From NCBI GenBank assembly GCA_017848055.1, contig JAGALZ010000025.1:1-64000 (forward strand): DNA of 64,000 nt, in the 5' to 3' direction. The DNA is from Oscillospiraceae bacterium. Its GTDB lineage: Bacteria; Bacillota; Clostridia; Oscillospirales; Ruminococcaceae. The translations under genes and the position numbers were made by a program. Under the pieces are notes generated by a model that was not told where the DNA came from, made no database searches, and saw only the letters and a list, made by a program, of their open reading frames with translations. Positions 1-8,324 of this stretch are shown in pieces; within the stretch, counting starts at the first letter, position 1, and the number at the start of each line of letters is the position of its first letter.

Positions 1-38
1 AAGAATACAGGTTCATCATCAACGATAGCAATATTCAT
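1..38 (-). CDS. Response regulator, N-terminal fragment
   Basis: Only the first 12 codons lie inside the window. They read MNIAIVDDEPVF, the typical opening of a receiver domain, with the acidic pair that helps bind Mg2+ near the phosphorylation site. A GAGGTG ribosome binding site lies just upstream of the ATG at 38, and a consensus promoter follows at 82-110. LytTR-type regulators often begin this way, but the output domain is outside the window, so the subfamily is unknown. Confidence 0.6.
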   Translation of the reverse strand, partial: MNIAIVDDEPVF

Positions 39-81
39 AGCAATCACCTCACGATTGGTCACGCTTTATGTATCAGTTACT

Positions 82-110
82 ATTATACCATATCGGAGAG
101 GCTATTTCAA
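82..110 (-). promoter_or_regulatory. Sigma-A promoter of the response regulator
   Basis: Read on the minus strand, TTGAAA (105-110) and TATAAT (82-87) are separated by exactly 17 nt, upstream of the response-regulator start at 38. Confidence 0.65.
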
Positions 111-191
111 GAGCTAAAGTTAGACTTGTCATAATAAGGTGCAGCGCAAGTATAATGATGAAAAACCAAATAGGCTTCTGAAAAGAAAAAT

Positions 192-240
192 GGGCAATGC
201 CTTCCATTCAACTGTAACGGAGGACATTGCCCTTTTCTTG
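192..240. terminator. Bidirectional hairpin terminator
   Basis: GGGCAATG (192-199) pairs with CATTGCCC (225-232), extended inward by CCTTCC/GGAGG. A T-rich run follows on the plus strand (TTTTCTTG), and an A-rich stretch precedes it and would serve the minus strand. No complete plus-strand gene precedes it in the window. Between 120 and 190 nothing else is recognisable. Confidence 0.6.
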
Positions 241-278
241 TATTATTGTACTTATTATATCGAAATATGGCTGCTTGA

Positions 279-1205
279 TTTTACCTTGTATCCATTAGAT
301 GTGGTTTCCGAATAAGCACAAGGTACGCACTCAAAAAGCGTACAGACAAGCAGTACCTTTGCGAGAGGGCGAAGCGTCTTTTACTGCCTCTTTTGTTCGG
401 AACAGTGGTGCTTATGCCGATAATGACCTACCTTGCGGATAGGTTCAACAGCTCTTACGATGGCACGTTTCTCGGGCATTACGGCGTGTTCTTCACAAGG
501 TTTACAGACCTCACGGGTGCAGACGGCGGCTTTTCATTCGGGCAGTTCTGGTTCTGCTTGTACCTGTTTGTAATATCGGCAATATGTGTTGGTGTGCTCA
601 GGCTTATTAAACACAAGTCAGACGGAGAGTCGAAGGCTTTGCCGCTCTGGGTTGTAATACTGCTCGGTCTGCCGTTGCCACTACTGAGTGAGATTTTGTC
701 GATTGGCGGCAAGAGCTTAGCGGAATACACATACCTTTTCCTGCTCGGATATTTTGTCTTTTCAAGCGACACGACAATAGACAAGGCTGAGAAGTACAGA
801 TACTCTCTGCTTGCAGTCGGGCTGCTGGCGACGATTGCGAATGTGTATCTGTTCCTGTGGTGTGACAAGGATTTGAGCCTTCTTAACACGGTGACAAAAT
901 ACATAAGCGAGTGGTTTATGGTGCTCTCGCTTATAGGCGTTGCAAAGAGGCATCTGAACTTTTCGGGCAAGGTTTCAGGATATATGTCCCGCAGGTCGTT
1001 TTTGTTCTATATCTGGCACTTTATATGGGTGGTGCTGTTTCAGTATCTTCTGTACAAGTGGGCAGGAAACAACACTCCGCTTTTGTTCTTCGGTACTATA
1101 ACGGCATCGTACGTCGCAACCTTCCTGTGCTGTGAAATGTGCGTGAGGATACCGTTTCTGTGCCATCTCACCGGTACAAAGTACATAAGCAAAAAGCAAG
1201 GGTGA
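279..1205 (+). pseudogene. Acyltransferase family 3 protein, 5'-truncated
   Basis: The frame is open from 279 and contains family-like sequence upstream of any good start: a segment ending KRLLLPLLFG that matches the loop and helix after the catalytic His region of acyltransferase-3 membrane enzymes. The C-terminal half is normal, with about seven hydrophobic segments and a closing SRRSFLFYIWHF-type helix. Family members are usually 340-400 residues and begin with a helix carrying the active-site His. That first part, about 90-100 residues, is absent here, and the frame hits a stop at 276. A TTG at 393 could give a 270-residue product, but no ribosome binding site precedes it. I read this as a decayed gene for O-acetylation of a surface polymer or exported sugar; a functional short form is possible. 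Confidence 0.6.
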
Positions 1206-1209
1206 TATT

Positions 1210-1407
1210 ATGAAGCTTAAGAAAATCGCAAATATTCTGACGATAATTATGATAATAGGTATTGCGGTGTTTGTTCTGGGTGTCATTTTCGCAGATACTG
1301 ATGGGGCACGCTGGCGTATATTCTCGGTCGCTATGCCGATAGTGGGAGTGTCCCTCTGCGGTGCTATCGTACTGTCAGCAATTGATAGTATTAATGCCAA
1401 GAAATAA
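1210..1407 (+). CDS. Small two-helix membrane protein
   Basis: 65 residues, mostly two transmembrane helices (about 8-30 and 38-58) joined by a short polar loop DTDGARW. The start is 4 nt after the acyltransferase stop, whose last codons (AAGGGTGA) provide the ribosome binding site, so the two were cotranscribed. No family is recognised. Position and size suggest an accessory of the upstream membrane enzyme, but that is inference only. Confidence 0.5.
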   Translation: MKLKKIANILTIIMIIGIAVFVLGVIFADTDGARWRIFSVAMPIVGVSLCGAIVLSAIDSINAKK

Positions 1408-1695
1408 CCACATAAGAACAATACCCGTACAGATGTTTTACACGTGTCTATTGAGGAAAACCCTTTTGAAAAAGGGTTGTTCCTCAAACTCCTTTCCTAA
1501 AACTTTTAGTACAATTTCAGCCCCATAGGGTGTACATAACTTAGTGGAGATTTTATTCTCTCTTGGTGTATACCCTATGGGGCTGAAATCATATTGAAAG
1601 TCTTTGTAAGGGGGTACAGGGGATAAACTTTCTTCAGAAAGGTTTCCCCCGATAAATACATATAGAATATCTGTACGAGTGTTGTTCTTATGCGG
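1408..1695. repeat. Palindromic dispersed element, copy A
   Basis: This element lies between convergent genes. A perfect 18-bp inverted repeat (1514-1531 with 1572-1589, core CAGCCCCATAGGGT) sits at its centre. Two side hairpins flank it: one near 1454-1488 built on GAGGAA...TTCCTC and one near 1612-1652 built on GGGGG...CCCCC. The outermost arms 1408-1434 and 1669-1695 match as inverted repeats at 24 of 27 positions. The core recurs at 19047, 42295 and 45979, but the outer arms do not. It encodes no protein. Confidence 0.8.
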
Positions 1696-1700
1696 ATTTC

Positions 1701-3185
1701 TTATGGGTTTGCGGCTTCGCAGAGTTTTTGCCATACCTTGACCATAGCGTAGGTATCAAGGCCGCAGTATGTGAGAAGATGTGAGCGGAACTTTGAAAGC
1801 TCGTCGGGGGACATCTTCGCCATACGCTTGAAGGTGTCGGAAGCCTCAGCACCGTTGTGAACACCTTCGAGGTTATGGTAATCGAGCGACGGGTCGTCTG
1901 GGAAGAGCGCAGGCAGAACGTACTTAATCGAGTATGAGCCTTGCATTGCCCTTGAGTAGTACTGCTTTTTCTGAAAAGGCACCATAAGGTCGCAGATGTT
2001 GTCGTGAATGTTCATAAGATGCTGTGAAAGGTCGGGGTAAAGCTCTGCCAAGCCCTTGATTCTGCCCTTTTCAAAGCCCATATTATAAGCCGTTACGCAT
2101 ACGTTTTGCGGAATATCCTCGCAAAGCTGCTGAGCTAACGCACGGCGAGGGTCAGCACCCGGATAAGCAAGATATTCACGGTGCTTCAGCTCGCCGCCTT
2201 CCTCCTCGATATAGTGAAGGGAATACTGAAATACAATCTGCTCGTACGGGCGGGAGTTGTCGTATAGCGGAATTGCAGGCTGGAATGACTCAAAGTCAAG
2301 GAAGTACAGTGGATAAGAAAGCTGTGAGAGGAACTCTCCGATTGCCTTCTTGTCAATGTGCGCAGCACAGCCTGTAACCTCGTGCTCAACCTGTATCATC
2401 TGATTTGCTGAAACCGCCTTTGTGCCGAGTATGTCTGAAAAGGCAATAAGCCCCTTGTCGTAGCACTTGAGCTTTGTCGAGGACCTTGCCCCCGAAATGT
2501 CAAACACATTTGGCTTTGGCAGACCTCTCGTGCAGTAGCCGAAGAATCCGCAGTTGTATGGCGAAAAGCAGTGTGCTCCGATGGGGTCACAAGGCTCGTC
2601 AGTCTGCTTCATATATTCCTCAAACCGACTGACGTTGCCCTCAACACCGCCGATAAGCTCTGACACCTTGTCGGTTATGTCCTCAATGTGAAAAAGCTCG
2701 TTTAAATCAAGCTCGCCCATTCTCACATACCTGCTGTTTATGTGTACAATGCAGACACATCCTACGTTAAAGCCAAGCTTTGAAAGAACGTAGCATTGAT
2801 ATGTAGCGTCATTAAGATAAATGTCCGTTACAGAAGTTGAGCTCTTAACCTCGTAAATCTCAACATTTCTGTCACCGAGATTTTTGAGTATGTCAACGCT
2901 GCAGAACAGCCCGTCATAAGAAAACGACGCTTCTGCAATTATCCTTGTTCCCGCATCTATAAGCTCCTGAGTCCTGGCAATCATATCAGAAAGATTTCCG
3001 AAGGGCACCTCTGTGAAGTCGCCGAAAAGCCCCATCGCAAGGTCGCCGACCTCGTTTCCTGTTTCCAGAACGGACTCGTTCATAACCGAGCTGTCAAATG
3101 CCTCAGGCCTGTTCTTGTTGAGCCAGAGCATTTTTGGACATTGCAAAGCACTGCAGTATTTTGATTTTGAAAGATAGATTGACAT
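1701..3185 (-). CDS. DUF2779 protein: Cas4-like plus DEDD-like nuclease domains
   Basis: 494 residues. The N-terminal part has a PD-(D/E)XK layout: D98 (in SVDIL) and E112-V-K114. Cysteines C11/C16 and C199, C206, C212 and C218 could hold an iron-sulfur cluster, as in Cas4/AddB-like nucleases. The C-terminal part resembles an RNase H-fold 3'-5' exonuclease, with DFE at 297-299, YNMGFE near 367-372 and YCGLDTYAM near 473-481. This combination is the DUF2779 family, thought to act on DNA or RNA but not biochemically defined to my knowledge. The ATG at 3185 is preceded by AGGGAGGG. It is divergently transcribed from a WYL regulator. A role in repair or defence is inference. Confidence 0.75.
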   Translation of the reverse strand: MSIYLSKSKYCSALQCPKMLWLNKNRPEAFDSSVMNESVLETGNEVGDLAMGLFGDFTEVPFGNLSDMIARTQELIDAGTRIIAEASFSYDGLFCSVDILKNLGDRNVEIYEVKSSTSVTDIYLNDATYQCYVLSKLGFNVGCVCIVHINSRYVRMGELDLNELFHIEDITDKVSELIGGVEGNVSRFEEYMKQTDEPCDPIGAHCFSPYNCGFFGYCTRGLPKPNVFDISGARSSTKLKCYDKGLIAFSDILGTKAVSANQMIQVEHEVTGCAAHIDKKAIGEFLSQLSYPLYFLDFESFQPAIPLYDNSRPYEQIVFQYSLHYIEEEGGELKHREYLAYPGADPRRALAQQLCEDIPQNVCVTAYNMGFEKGRIKGLAELYPDLSQHLMNIHDNICDLMVPFQKKQYYSRAMQGSYSIKYVLPALFPDDPSLDYHNLEGVHNGAEASDTFKRMAKMSPDELSKFRSHLLTYCGLDTYAMVKVWQKLCEAANP

Positions 3186-3214
3186 GACACACCCTCCCTT
3201 TTTCTGTTATAATA

Positions 3215-3333
3215 ATTGTACCACAAAGTATATGCTTTTACAATCCTGTGTGCAGAATTATGCACCGTATTCTGAAAGAGTGACAAAAAGTGAATTCTTT
3301 CGTGTTTACATTCGGAGAAAGGTGTGTTATACT
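3215..3333. promoter_or_regulatory. Divergent promoters, DUF2779 gene and WYL regulator
   Basis: Leftward: TTGTAA (3238-3243) and TACAAT (3215-3220, minus strand), 17-nt spacer. Rightward: TTTACA (3305-3310) and TATACT (3328-3333), 17-nt spacer. The back-to-back arrangement would let the WYL protein control both genes from the 60-bp interval between the -35 boxes. Confidence 0.6.
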
Positions 3334-3366
3334 TGTGCTAGAATAGTCTGAATCGGAGGTGGCACA

Positions 3367-4344
3367 GTGTCAAATCGGAAAATAAGAATGCTAAGGCTAA
3401 TGGAAATACTCAGACAGGAAACCGACGAGCAAAACCCGATGCTTGCGGCAGAGATTTGCAGAAAGCTCTCTGATATGGGGATAAGCTGCGACAGGAGAAC
3501 GCTTTTAAGAGATATACAGCTTTTGAACGAGCAGGGCTACGAGGTTATGTCTGTAATGGCAAGCCACGAGAAAGCCTACTATATAGAGGACAGAAGCTTC
3601 AGCGTGCCTGAGCTTAAAATCCTTATCGACGCTGTCCAGGCGGCAAGCTTTGTTACCGAGAGGAAAACCTCAGAGCTTACGGAGAAAATTGCAAGCCTAG
3701 GCGGAAGCCACAGAGCCGACATCTTGAAGGGCAATATGGTCTGCTTCAATACAAGAAAGCACCGCAACGAGTCTATATATTATAACGTAGGCTGTTTTGA
3801 GGAAGCAATCGAGCAGAAGAAAAAAGCCACCTTCAGATACTACGACCTCAACACCGACGGACAAAGAGTCTACCGCAGAGACGGTCAGCTTTATGAGGTT
3901 GAGCCTGTTGCACTCGTGTTCAATGAGGACAACTATTACCTTATGACGTATAGCGTGCGCTATGATAAAACAGTAAACTACCGTGTTGACAGAATGGACA
4001 GAGTGAAGCTTTCGCAGGAGGAGATATGCGAAAAGGCGTTTGAGCTTAGGCAGAGTGTTGTCGGTTATACCGAGCAGGTGTTCAAGATGTACAGCGGTAA
4101 GACAGAGCAGGTTACAATAAGGTTTTCAAACAAGCTTATCGGCTCTGTCTATGACAAGTTCGGCGAAGAAACAAAGATGATACCAATCGGTGAGGATGAA
4201 AGTATCGCAACCGTGCAGGTGCAGATAAGCCCGACCTTCTGGGGCTGGGTCTTCCAGTTCGGAAATCAGATGAAAATTATGTCTCCCGACTCTGTGATAG
4301 ATGAGTATAAAAGCAGGGTAGAGGAGCTGAAAGCTAACATATAA
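3367..4344 (+). CDS. WYL-domain transcriptional regulator
   Basis: 325 residues. Residues 1-60 form a winged helix (LAAEICRKLSDMGISCDRRTLLRDI is the recognition region), followed by a WYL domain at about 140-215 with the conserved pattern YEVEPVALVF...YYLMTYS and NYRVDRM. The C-terminal WCX segment contains FWGWVFQFG. WYL domains sense ligands, often nucleic acids or nucleotides, and are common regulators of defence and DNA-repair genes. The GTG start at 3367 has GGAGGTG upstream. The divergent neighbour is a nuclease-like DUF2779 protein, the likely target. It is a distant paralog of the WYL protein at 31511-32698, which shares the FWGW motif. Confidence 0.8.
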   Translation: MSNRKIRMLRLMEILRQETDEQNPMLAAEICRKLSDMGISCDRRTLLRDIQLLNEQGYEVMSVMASHEKAYYIEDRSFSVPELKILIDAVQAASFVTERKTSELTEKIASLGGSHRADILKGNMVCFNTRKHRNESIYYNVGCFEEAIEQKKKATFRYYDLNTDGQRVYRRDGQLYEVEPVALVFNEDNYYLMTYSVRYDKTVNYRVDRMDRVKLSQEEICEKAFELRQSVVGYTEQVFKMYSGKTEQVTIRFSNKLIGSVYDKFGEETKMIPIGEDESIATVQVQISPTFWGWVFQFGNQMKIMSPDSVIDEYKSRVEELKANI

Positions 4345-4346
4345 TC

Positions 4347-4387
4347 AGAGCTTGCCAGTCGTTTTATCGGCTGACAAGCTCTTTTGT
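4347..4387 (+). terminator. Terminator after the WYL gene
   Basis: AGAGCTTG (4347-4354) pairs with CAAGCTCT (4375-4382), with further AGTCG/CGGCT pairing inside, followed by TTTTGT. It starts 3 nt after the stop codon. Confidence 0.75.
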
Positions 4388-4449
4388 ATCGAAAGACGGA
4401 CAAAACTGTCGTTCTTTCATATCGACAGTCACAAATTTGTCTTTCTCTA

Positions 4450-4478
4450 TTGAAAAATCAAAACAACAGGCGTATAAT
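4450..4478 (+). promoter_or_regulatory. Promoter of the SWIM operon
   Basis: TTGAAA (4450-4455) and TATAAT (4473-4478) with a 17-nt spacer, about 75 nt before the SWIM-protein start. Confidence 0.65.
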
Positions 4479-4554
4479 ATAGATAACAGGTAAAACACAT
4501 TTCCCTCAAAAGACACAAGGTAAAATATGATAACAATATCAAGGAGGAGTACAT

Positions 4555-5370
4555 ATGGCATTCAGAATAGGATTTTCAGCAGAAGAAACCGAAACCAAGC
4601 TGACAGAACAGGTTGACACAGTACAGAAGGCAAAGACAACACCGAGAAGGTCGGTTGTCAGAGTGAACTTCCCGGAGAGCAATTCGACATTCACTTATTA
4701 TAATGATAGCTTTGACCTGCACACAGGCGATTTGGTCTACGTTGACGGAAAGCTTGAGGGCGTAAGAGGAAGGGTTGTAGATGTAAACTACAACTTTAAA
4801 ATCAAGGTTGCTGATTACAAGCGTGTTATTGCGGTCATAGACACAGAGGTTCACGGCAAGTTCTATAACGCAGGAAGCTCGTTTGTAACCTTTGAGCGTG
4901 AGGCACTTCCTTTTGACAAGGCGGTCTGCTGGTTCAGGGCACCCGACAAGGAGGAAGACGAATATGTCAGCGGAAGCGACGACAGCTTCTTCAATATAGG
5001 CGACCTCAGCGATATGAACGTAAGCTCAAGGATTGCAGAGCGTGGACACGAATACTATGTCGGGGACAGGGTCAGATATATAAGCATCGACGGAAAAAAG
5101 GGCTACGCAGTTGTTGAAGGTACAGAAAGCTACGTCGTAGAGTTTGAGTACGAAAACGGAGATGTGAGCAATCTTACATGCTCCTGCTTCTGCAGCTTCA
5201 ACTGCAAGCACGAGTTTGCGGCAATGCTCCAGCTCAGAGAGATACTCGGCATTATCGAAAAGAATTTCGGTGACGAATTCAGACGCACAGGATATTTTGC
5301 AGCAATAAACAAGGTGATTTTCTTCTCCCTCGCAATCGACGGCAAGGAGAAACAGCCTTTTGTAGTTTAG
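4555..5370 (+). CDS. SWIM zinc-finger domain protein
   Basis: 271 residues. Near residue 215 is C-S-C-F-C-S-F-N-C-K-H, the CxCx(n)CxH signature of a SWIM zinc finger, a module used in DNA or protein binding. Ahead of it, residues 55-130 look like two small beta-barrel segments (SYN/KOW-like, with GDLVYVDGKLEGVRGRVVDV), and 160-210 carry GHEYYVGDRVRYISIDG, which is typical of the region before SWIM fingers. The ATG at 4555 has GGAGGAG upstream. It is the first gene of a three-gene unit with 12- and 16-nt gaps. No enzymatic domain is seen, so the function is unknown. Confidence 0.7.
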   Translation: MAFRIGFSAEETETKLTEQVDTVQKAKTTPRRSVVRVNFPESNSTFTYYNDSFDLHTGDLVYVDGKLEGVRGRVVDVNYNFKIKVADYKRVIAVIDTEVHGKFYNAGSSFVTFEREALPFDKAVCWFRAPDKEEDEYVSGSDDSFFNIGDLSDMNVSSRIAERGHEYYVGDRVRYISIDGKKGYAVVEGTESYVVEFEYENGDVSNLTCSCFCSFNCKHEFAAMLQLREILGIIEKNFGDEFRRTGYFAAINKVIFFSLAIDGKEKQPFVV

Positions 5371-5382
5371 GAGGGAGTAGAA

Positions 5383-6054
5383 ATGACACATAACAAGAAT
5401 TTAAGACTAATTAATGATGCGGATTTCAGAGAGCTGTTTCATAGGGTTATATATATTAAGCCGACAAAAGAAGTCATAGAGCATCTTGCGGAAGATATGG
5501 ATATATGTTTAAAAGATAGGGGATTTCTGGCATATGGATATATAGATAATCAATGTGGCTTTTCATTTCGTATAATTTGTTCAGCACATATAAGGAACAA
5601 TAAGCTGGAATATGGGGCGTATGACAGTCAGAGATTATATATTATTCGCAGAGGATACGTTAATTGTTGTAGTTTTGCATTCATAGAGGAGTATGACGTT
5701 GAAATATCGGATTTAGAAGAAAGTGCATTAAAGCATATCAGAGATATAGATATGCTCTATAAGTGCAGAGAAGAAACTGAGCAGATGAGGAAGTTTATGT
5801 TCCTTGACCCGTTCAGAAGCAAAGAGTATCCAGATGACCTGCAAGTGATATTGTTTAAGGAAGGGCTGCAACTTGAAGCGGTGTGGGTTAAGTGTTATAC
5901 ATATACTGATAACGAATTGTTTGGTTTGCTTCTCAATGAGCCGGAGCAGGACTTTGGATTTCATGAAGGCAGCATAATTGGATTTGCACCAATGGAAACC
6001 GATAATGGTACTATATGCGTATATACAGGCAGACGGTTAGAAAAGCTTAGTTGA
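5383..6054 (+). CDS. Hypothetical protein, middle gene of the SWIM operon
   Basis: 223 residues, soluble, no signal peptide or membrane segment. It starts 12 nt after the SWIM gene with GGAGGGAG as ribosome binding site. The C-terminal third contains LLLNEPEQDFGFHEG, a pattern I associate with small DUF proteins of the DUF2314/DUF4026 type, but I cannot confirm membership. The stretch is visibly more AT-rich than its neighbours, which may mean separate acquisition. Function unknown. Confidence 0.55.
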   Translation: MTHNKNLRLINDADFRELFHRVIYIKPTKEVIEHLAEDMDICLKDRGFLAYGYIDNQCGFSFRIICSAHIRNNKLEYGAYDSQRLYIIRRGYVNCCSFAFIEEYDVEISDLEESALKHIRDIDMLYKCREETEQMRKFMFLDPFRSKEYPDDLQVILFKEGLQLEAVWVKCYTYTDNELFGLLLNEPEQDFGFHEGSIIGFAPMETDNGTICVYTGRRLEKLS

Positions 6055-6070
6055 TAAAAGGGGGATATAT

Positions 6071-6718
6071 ATGTCTAGAAGATTCACAGAAACAATAACT
6101 TGTCCGAAATGTAATAATACTCAGGGCTTCGATGTCTGGTATTCGCTGAATGCAGATATTGACCCTGATGCAAAGGAGCAGCTTTTAAACGGAACGTTGT
6201 TTGGGTACAGGTGTGAAAAGTGTGGCTATGAAAGTAATGTTGATTACGGGATGCTCTATCACGATATGACCAACATGGCTATGGTTTACTATGTACACGA
6301 GAGCGAAATCGAAGAAACGAAGAAGGGATTTATTGATACTAATGATATGATGGGTATAGAGATGCCGGAGTATAAAAAACGCATTGTAACCAATCGTAAT
6401 GCACTTCGTGAAAAGGCTGTAATTTTTGATAACGGACTCGATGACAGACCGATAGAAATAATAAAGCTTTTGTATGATGTCAAAGCTATGCAGGACAATC
6501 CTGATGCAAAAATCTCCGCTGTATATTTTATTGTGAAGGACGGAGAATATGTCCTTGAGTTTTTAGGCGATACTCCTATGGTTGCAACAATACCGAGCGG
6601 GCTTTATGAGAGAATAGCAAATGATTATGCAGAGCGTATCGAACTGTTTAGCAAAAATGAATGTGTTATAGACAGAGCATGGGCAAGAAAGGTAATACGG
6701 AAATCGAAGTCTGAATAA
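6071..6718 (+). CDS. CpXC domain protein
   Basis: 215 residues. It opens with TITCPKCNNTQGFDVW and, about 30 residues later, YRCEKCGYES: two CxxC knuckles forming the zinc-binding CpXC domain. The rest is alpha/beta and lacks membrane segments. CpXC proteins occur in many Firmicutes as uncharacterised single genes. Here the protein ends an operon with a SWIM-finger protein, so two of three products bind zinc. The ribosome binding site GGGG precedes the ATG at 6071. Confidence 0.7.
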   Translation: MSRRFTETITCPKCNNTQGFDVWYSLNADIDPDAKEQLLNGTLFGYRCEKCGYESNVDYGMLYHDMTNMAMVYYVHESEIEETKKGFIDTNDMMGIEMPEYKKRIVTNRNALREKAVIFDNGLDDRPIEIIKLLYDVKAMQDNPDAKISAVYFIVKDGEYVLEFLGDTPMVATIPSGLYERIANDYAERIELFSKNECVIDRAWARKVIRKSKSE

Positions 6719-6726
6719 ATGCAGGA

Positions 6727-6793
6727 AGGCTCCACGTTGATACATCTGCGTGGAGCCTCTCATATTGAAAAAGTCATATGAGTGTGATATAAT
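6727..6793 (+). promoter_or_regulatory. Terminator and following promoter
   Basis: The hairpin AGGCTCCACG/CGTGGAGCCT (6727-6736, 6749-6758) ends the SWIM operon. Seven bases later begins a promoter, TTGAAA (6765-6770), 17 nt, TATAAT (6788-6793), which drives the next genes. Confidence 0.6.
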
Positions 6794-6821
6794 CATCTAA
6801 AGCGAAACTTGTGGACGGAGG

Positions 6822-6923
6822 ATGAAAAATGAAAACTCGTCCTTCAAGGCAACCTTCACTGATATGGAAGTAACCGAATGTAAGTGGCTCGCCCATGACG
6901 GACAGCAGCCCGACGAGGAGTAA
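6822..6923 (+). CDS. Possible 33-codon leader or remnant ORF
   Basis: An open frame of 33 codons begins at 6822, directly after GGAGG, and ends 4 nt before the next gene. The protein is acidic and starts MKNENSSFKATFTDMEV. The ribosome binding site is too close to the ATG for efficient use. It may be a remnant of a larger gene or chance. It does occupy most of the 5' leader of the reductase mRNA. Confidence 0.25.
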   Translation: MKNENSSFKATFTDMEVTECKWLAHDGQQPDEE

Positions 6924-6927
6924 GGAA

Positions 6928-7647
6928 ATGAACAGACCGTATATTATCTGCCACATGACAACGTCGATTGACGGAAAGGTAACGGGAGATTTTCTCTCTT
7001 GCCCCGAATGTCAGAGTGCAACCGAAATCTACTACGACATAAACAGAACGCTCAAATCAAACGGCTTTATCTGCGGACGTGTCACAATGGAAGGGAGCTT
7101 CACGGGCGGCTATTATCCCGACCTCTCGCAGTATCCTGCCGAAAATAGCGGCGAGGACTTTGTGCCTGAGAACCTGACAGGCTTTTATGCAGTTGCTTTT
7201 GATACAAAGGGAAGACTCGGCTGGGAATCTGATAAAATTATCGACCCCGACGGTGACCCGGGATATGATGGTGCACAGATAATTGAGGTAATCACAACGC
7301 TGGCAGACGAGCGTTATCTTGGTTATCTCAGAGCTATGGGGATAGGATACATTTTTGCAGGGGAAAGAGAGATTGATGTTTCGCTTGCACTTTTGAAGCT
7401 CAGGGAGAAATTCGGTTGTGAGGTTCTCTTGCTTGAGGGCGGAAGCATTATAAACGGTGCATTTCAGCGTGCTGATGTTATTGATGAGCTTAGCCTCGTT
7501 GTCGCACCGCTTATTGCACAAGAGAGCGACAAGCCGCTTTTCACAGACAGCGATTTTTCAGCCTTCAAGCTTGTCAGGGCTGAAAGCAAAGACGGAAATA
7601 TTGTTATGAATTATAAAAGAAAATCTGAAAAGGAGAGCATATTATGA
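6928..7647 (+). CDS. RibD C-terminal/DHFR-like reductase
   Basis: 239 residues from the ATG at 6928, chosen because GAGGAG lies at the right distance; an upstream in-frame ATG at 6895 lacks a site. The fold is that of the RibD C-terminal domain: MTTSIDGK at the start, GRVTMEG, a central LLLEGGSIINGAFQRADVIDEL with the GG nucleotide loop, and a final LVVAPLI. Such proteins reduce pteridine- or pyrimidine-like substrates with NADPH. No deaminase domain is attached and no rib genes are nearby, so a generic reductase is more likely than riboflavin synthesis. It overlaps the flavodoxin gene by 4 nt (ATGA). Confidence 0.75.
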   Translation: MNRPYIICHMTTSIDGKVTGDFLSCPECQSATEIYYDINRTLKSNGFICGRVTMEGSFTGGYYPDLSQYPAENSGEDFVPENLTGFYAVAFDTKGRLGWESDKIIDPDGDPGYDGAQIIEVITTLADERYLGYLRAMGIGYIFAGEREIDVSLALLKLREKFGCEVLLLEGGSIINGAFQRADVIDELSLVVAPLIAQESDKPLFTDSDFSAFKLVRAESKDGNIVMNYKRKSEKESIL

Positions 7648-8117
7648 GCAAAAAGCTTACGGCGTATTTTTCAGCAAGCGGAGTAACAGAAAAGGTTGCA
7701 AAGGCTCTTTCACAAGCCGCAGGCACAGACCTTTTTGAAATCAAACCTGCTATACCTTACACAGACGCAGACCTTAACTGGATGGACAAGAATTCCAGAA
7801 GCTCCGTCGAAATGAACGACCTCTCGTTCCGTCCGCAAATTGCTACAAAGCTTTCTGATATGGACAAGTACGACACCATTTTTCTCGGATTTCCTATCTG
7901 GTGGTATATCGCACCGACAATTATAAATACCTTCCTTGAAAGCTACGACTTTACAGGCAAGAAGATTGTACTTTTTGCAACCTCAGGCTCAAGCGGTTTC
8001 GGAAAGACGGCAGAAAAGCTTGAGGATAGCTGTAAGGGAGCACAGCTTATTACAGGCAGGCTCCTGAATGGCAAGCTCGATATGTCAGAGCTTACAGAAT
8101 GGGCAAACAGCTTTTAA
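7644..8117 (+). CDS. Flavodoxin
   Basis: 157 residues of flavodoxin fold: a phosphate-binding loop SASGVTEKVA at 10-19, the FMN-stacking region GFPIWWYIAPT near 90-100, and a conserved ATSGSSG turn near 112. It belongs to the NAD(P)H-quinone-type short flavodoxins of Firmicutes, which carry electrons under iron limitation or redox stress. Translation is probably coupled to the reductase upstream through the ATGA overlap, suggesting that the two act together. Confidence 0.85.
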   Translation: MSKKLTAYFSASGVTEKVAKALSQAAGTDLFEIKPAIPYTDADLNWMDKNSRSSVEMNDLSFRPQIATKLSDMDKYDTIFLGFPIWWYIAPTIINTFLESYDFTGKKIVLFATSGSSGFGKTAEKLEDSCKGAQLITGRLLNGKLDMSELTEWANSF

Positions 8118-8239
8118 TCAGCAAAACTCAAAAACCGTATGTGGAAGACCAAAACCTGCGACTAATTTAAGGCGTTAAAAATCTCCGAAGGAAAGTATCT
8201 TTAAGGAAAGCAGTTTACAAAGAAATAATGCTAAGGAAT

Positions 8240-8292
8240 CACCCTCACCAAACGGTGAGGGTGTTGTCATAGTTACGGGTTTGTGGTATACT
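8240..8292 (+). promoter_or_regulatory. Hairpin terminator fused to the kinase promoter
   Basis: ACCCTCACC (8241-8249) pairs with GGTGAGGGT (8254-8262). Its T-rich tail is part of the next -35: TTGTCA (8264-8269), 17 nt, TATACT (8287-8292). A second, nearly identical hairpin stands at 9107, on the other side of the kinase gene. Confidence 0.65.
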
Positions 8293-8324
8293 TAACTTAA
8301 AAAATAAGATTTGACGAGGTATAT

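Noticed and set aside
1438-1734. Leftward 98-codon open frame over repeat copy A
   Set aside because: It reads through the palindromic element, and its sequence derives from the repeat arms; no ribosome binding site.
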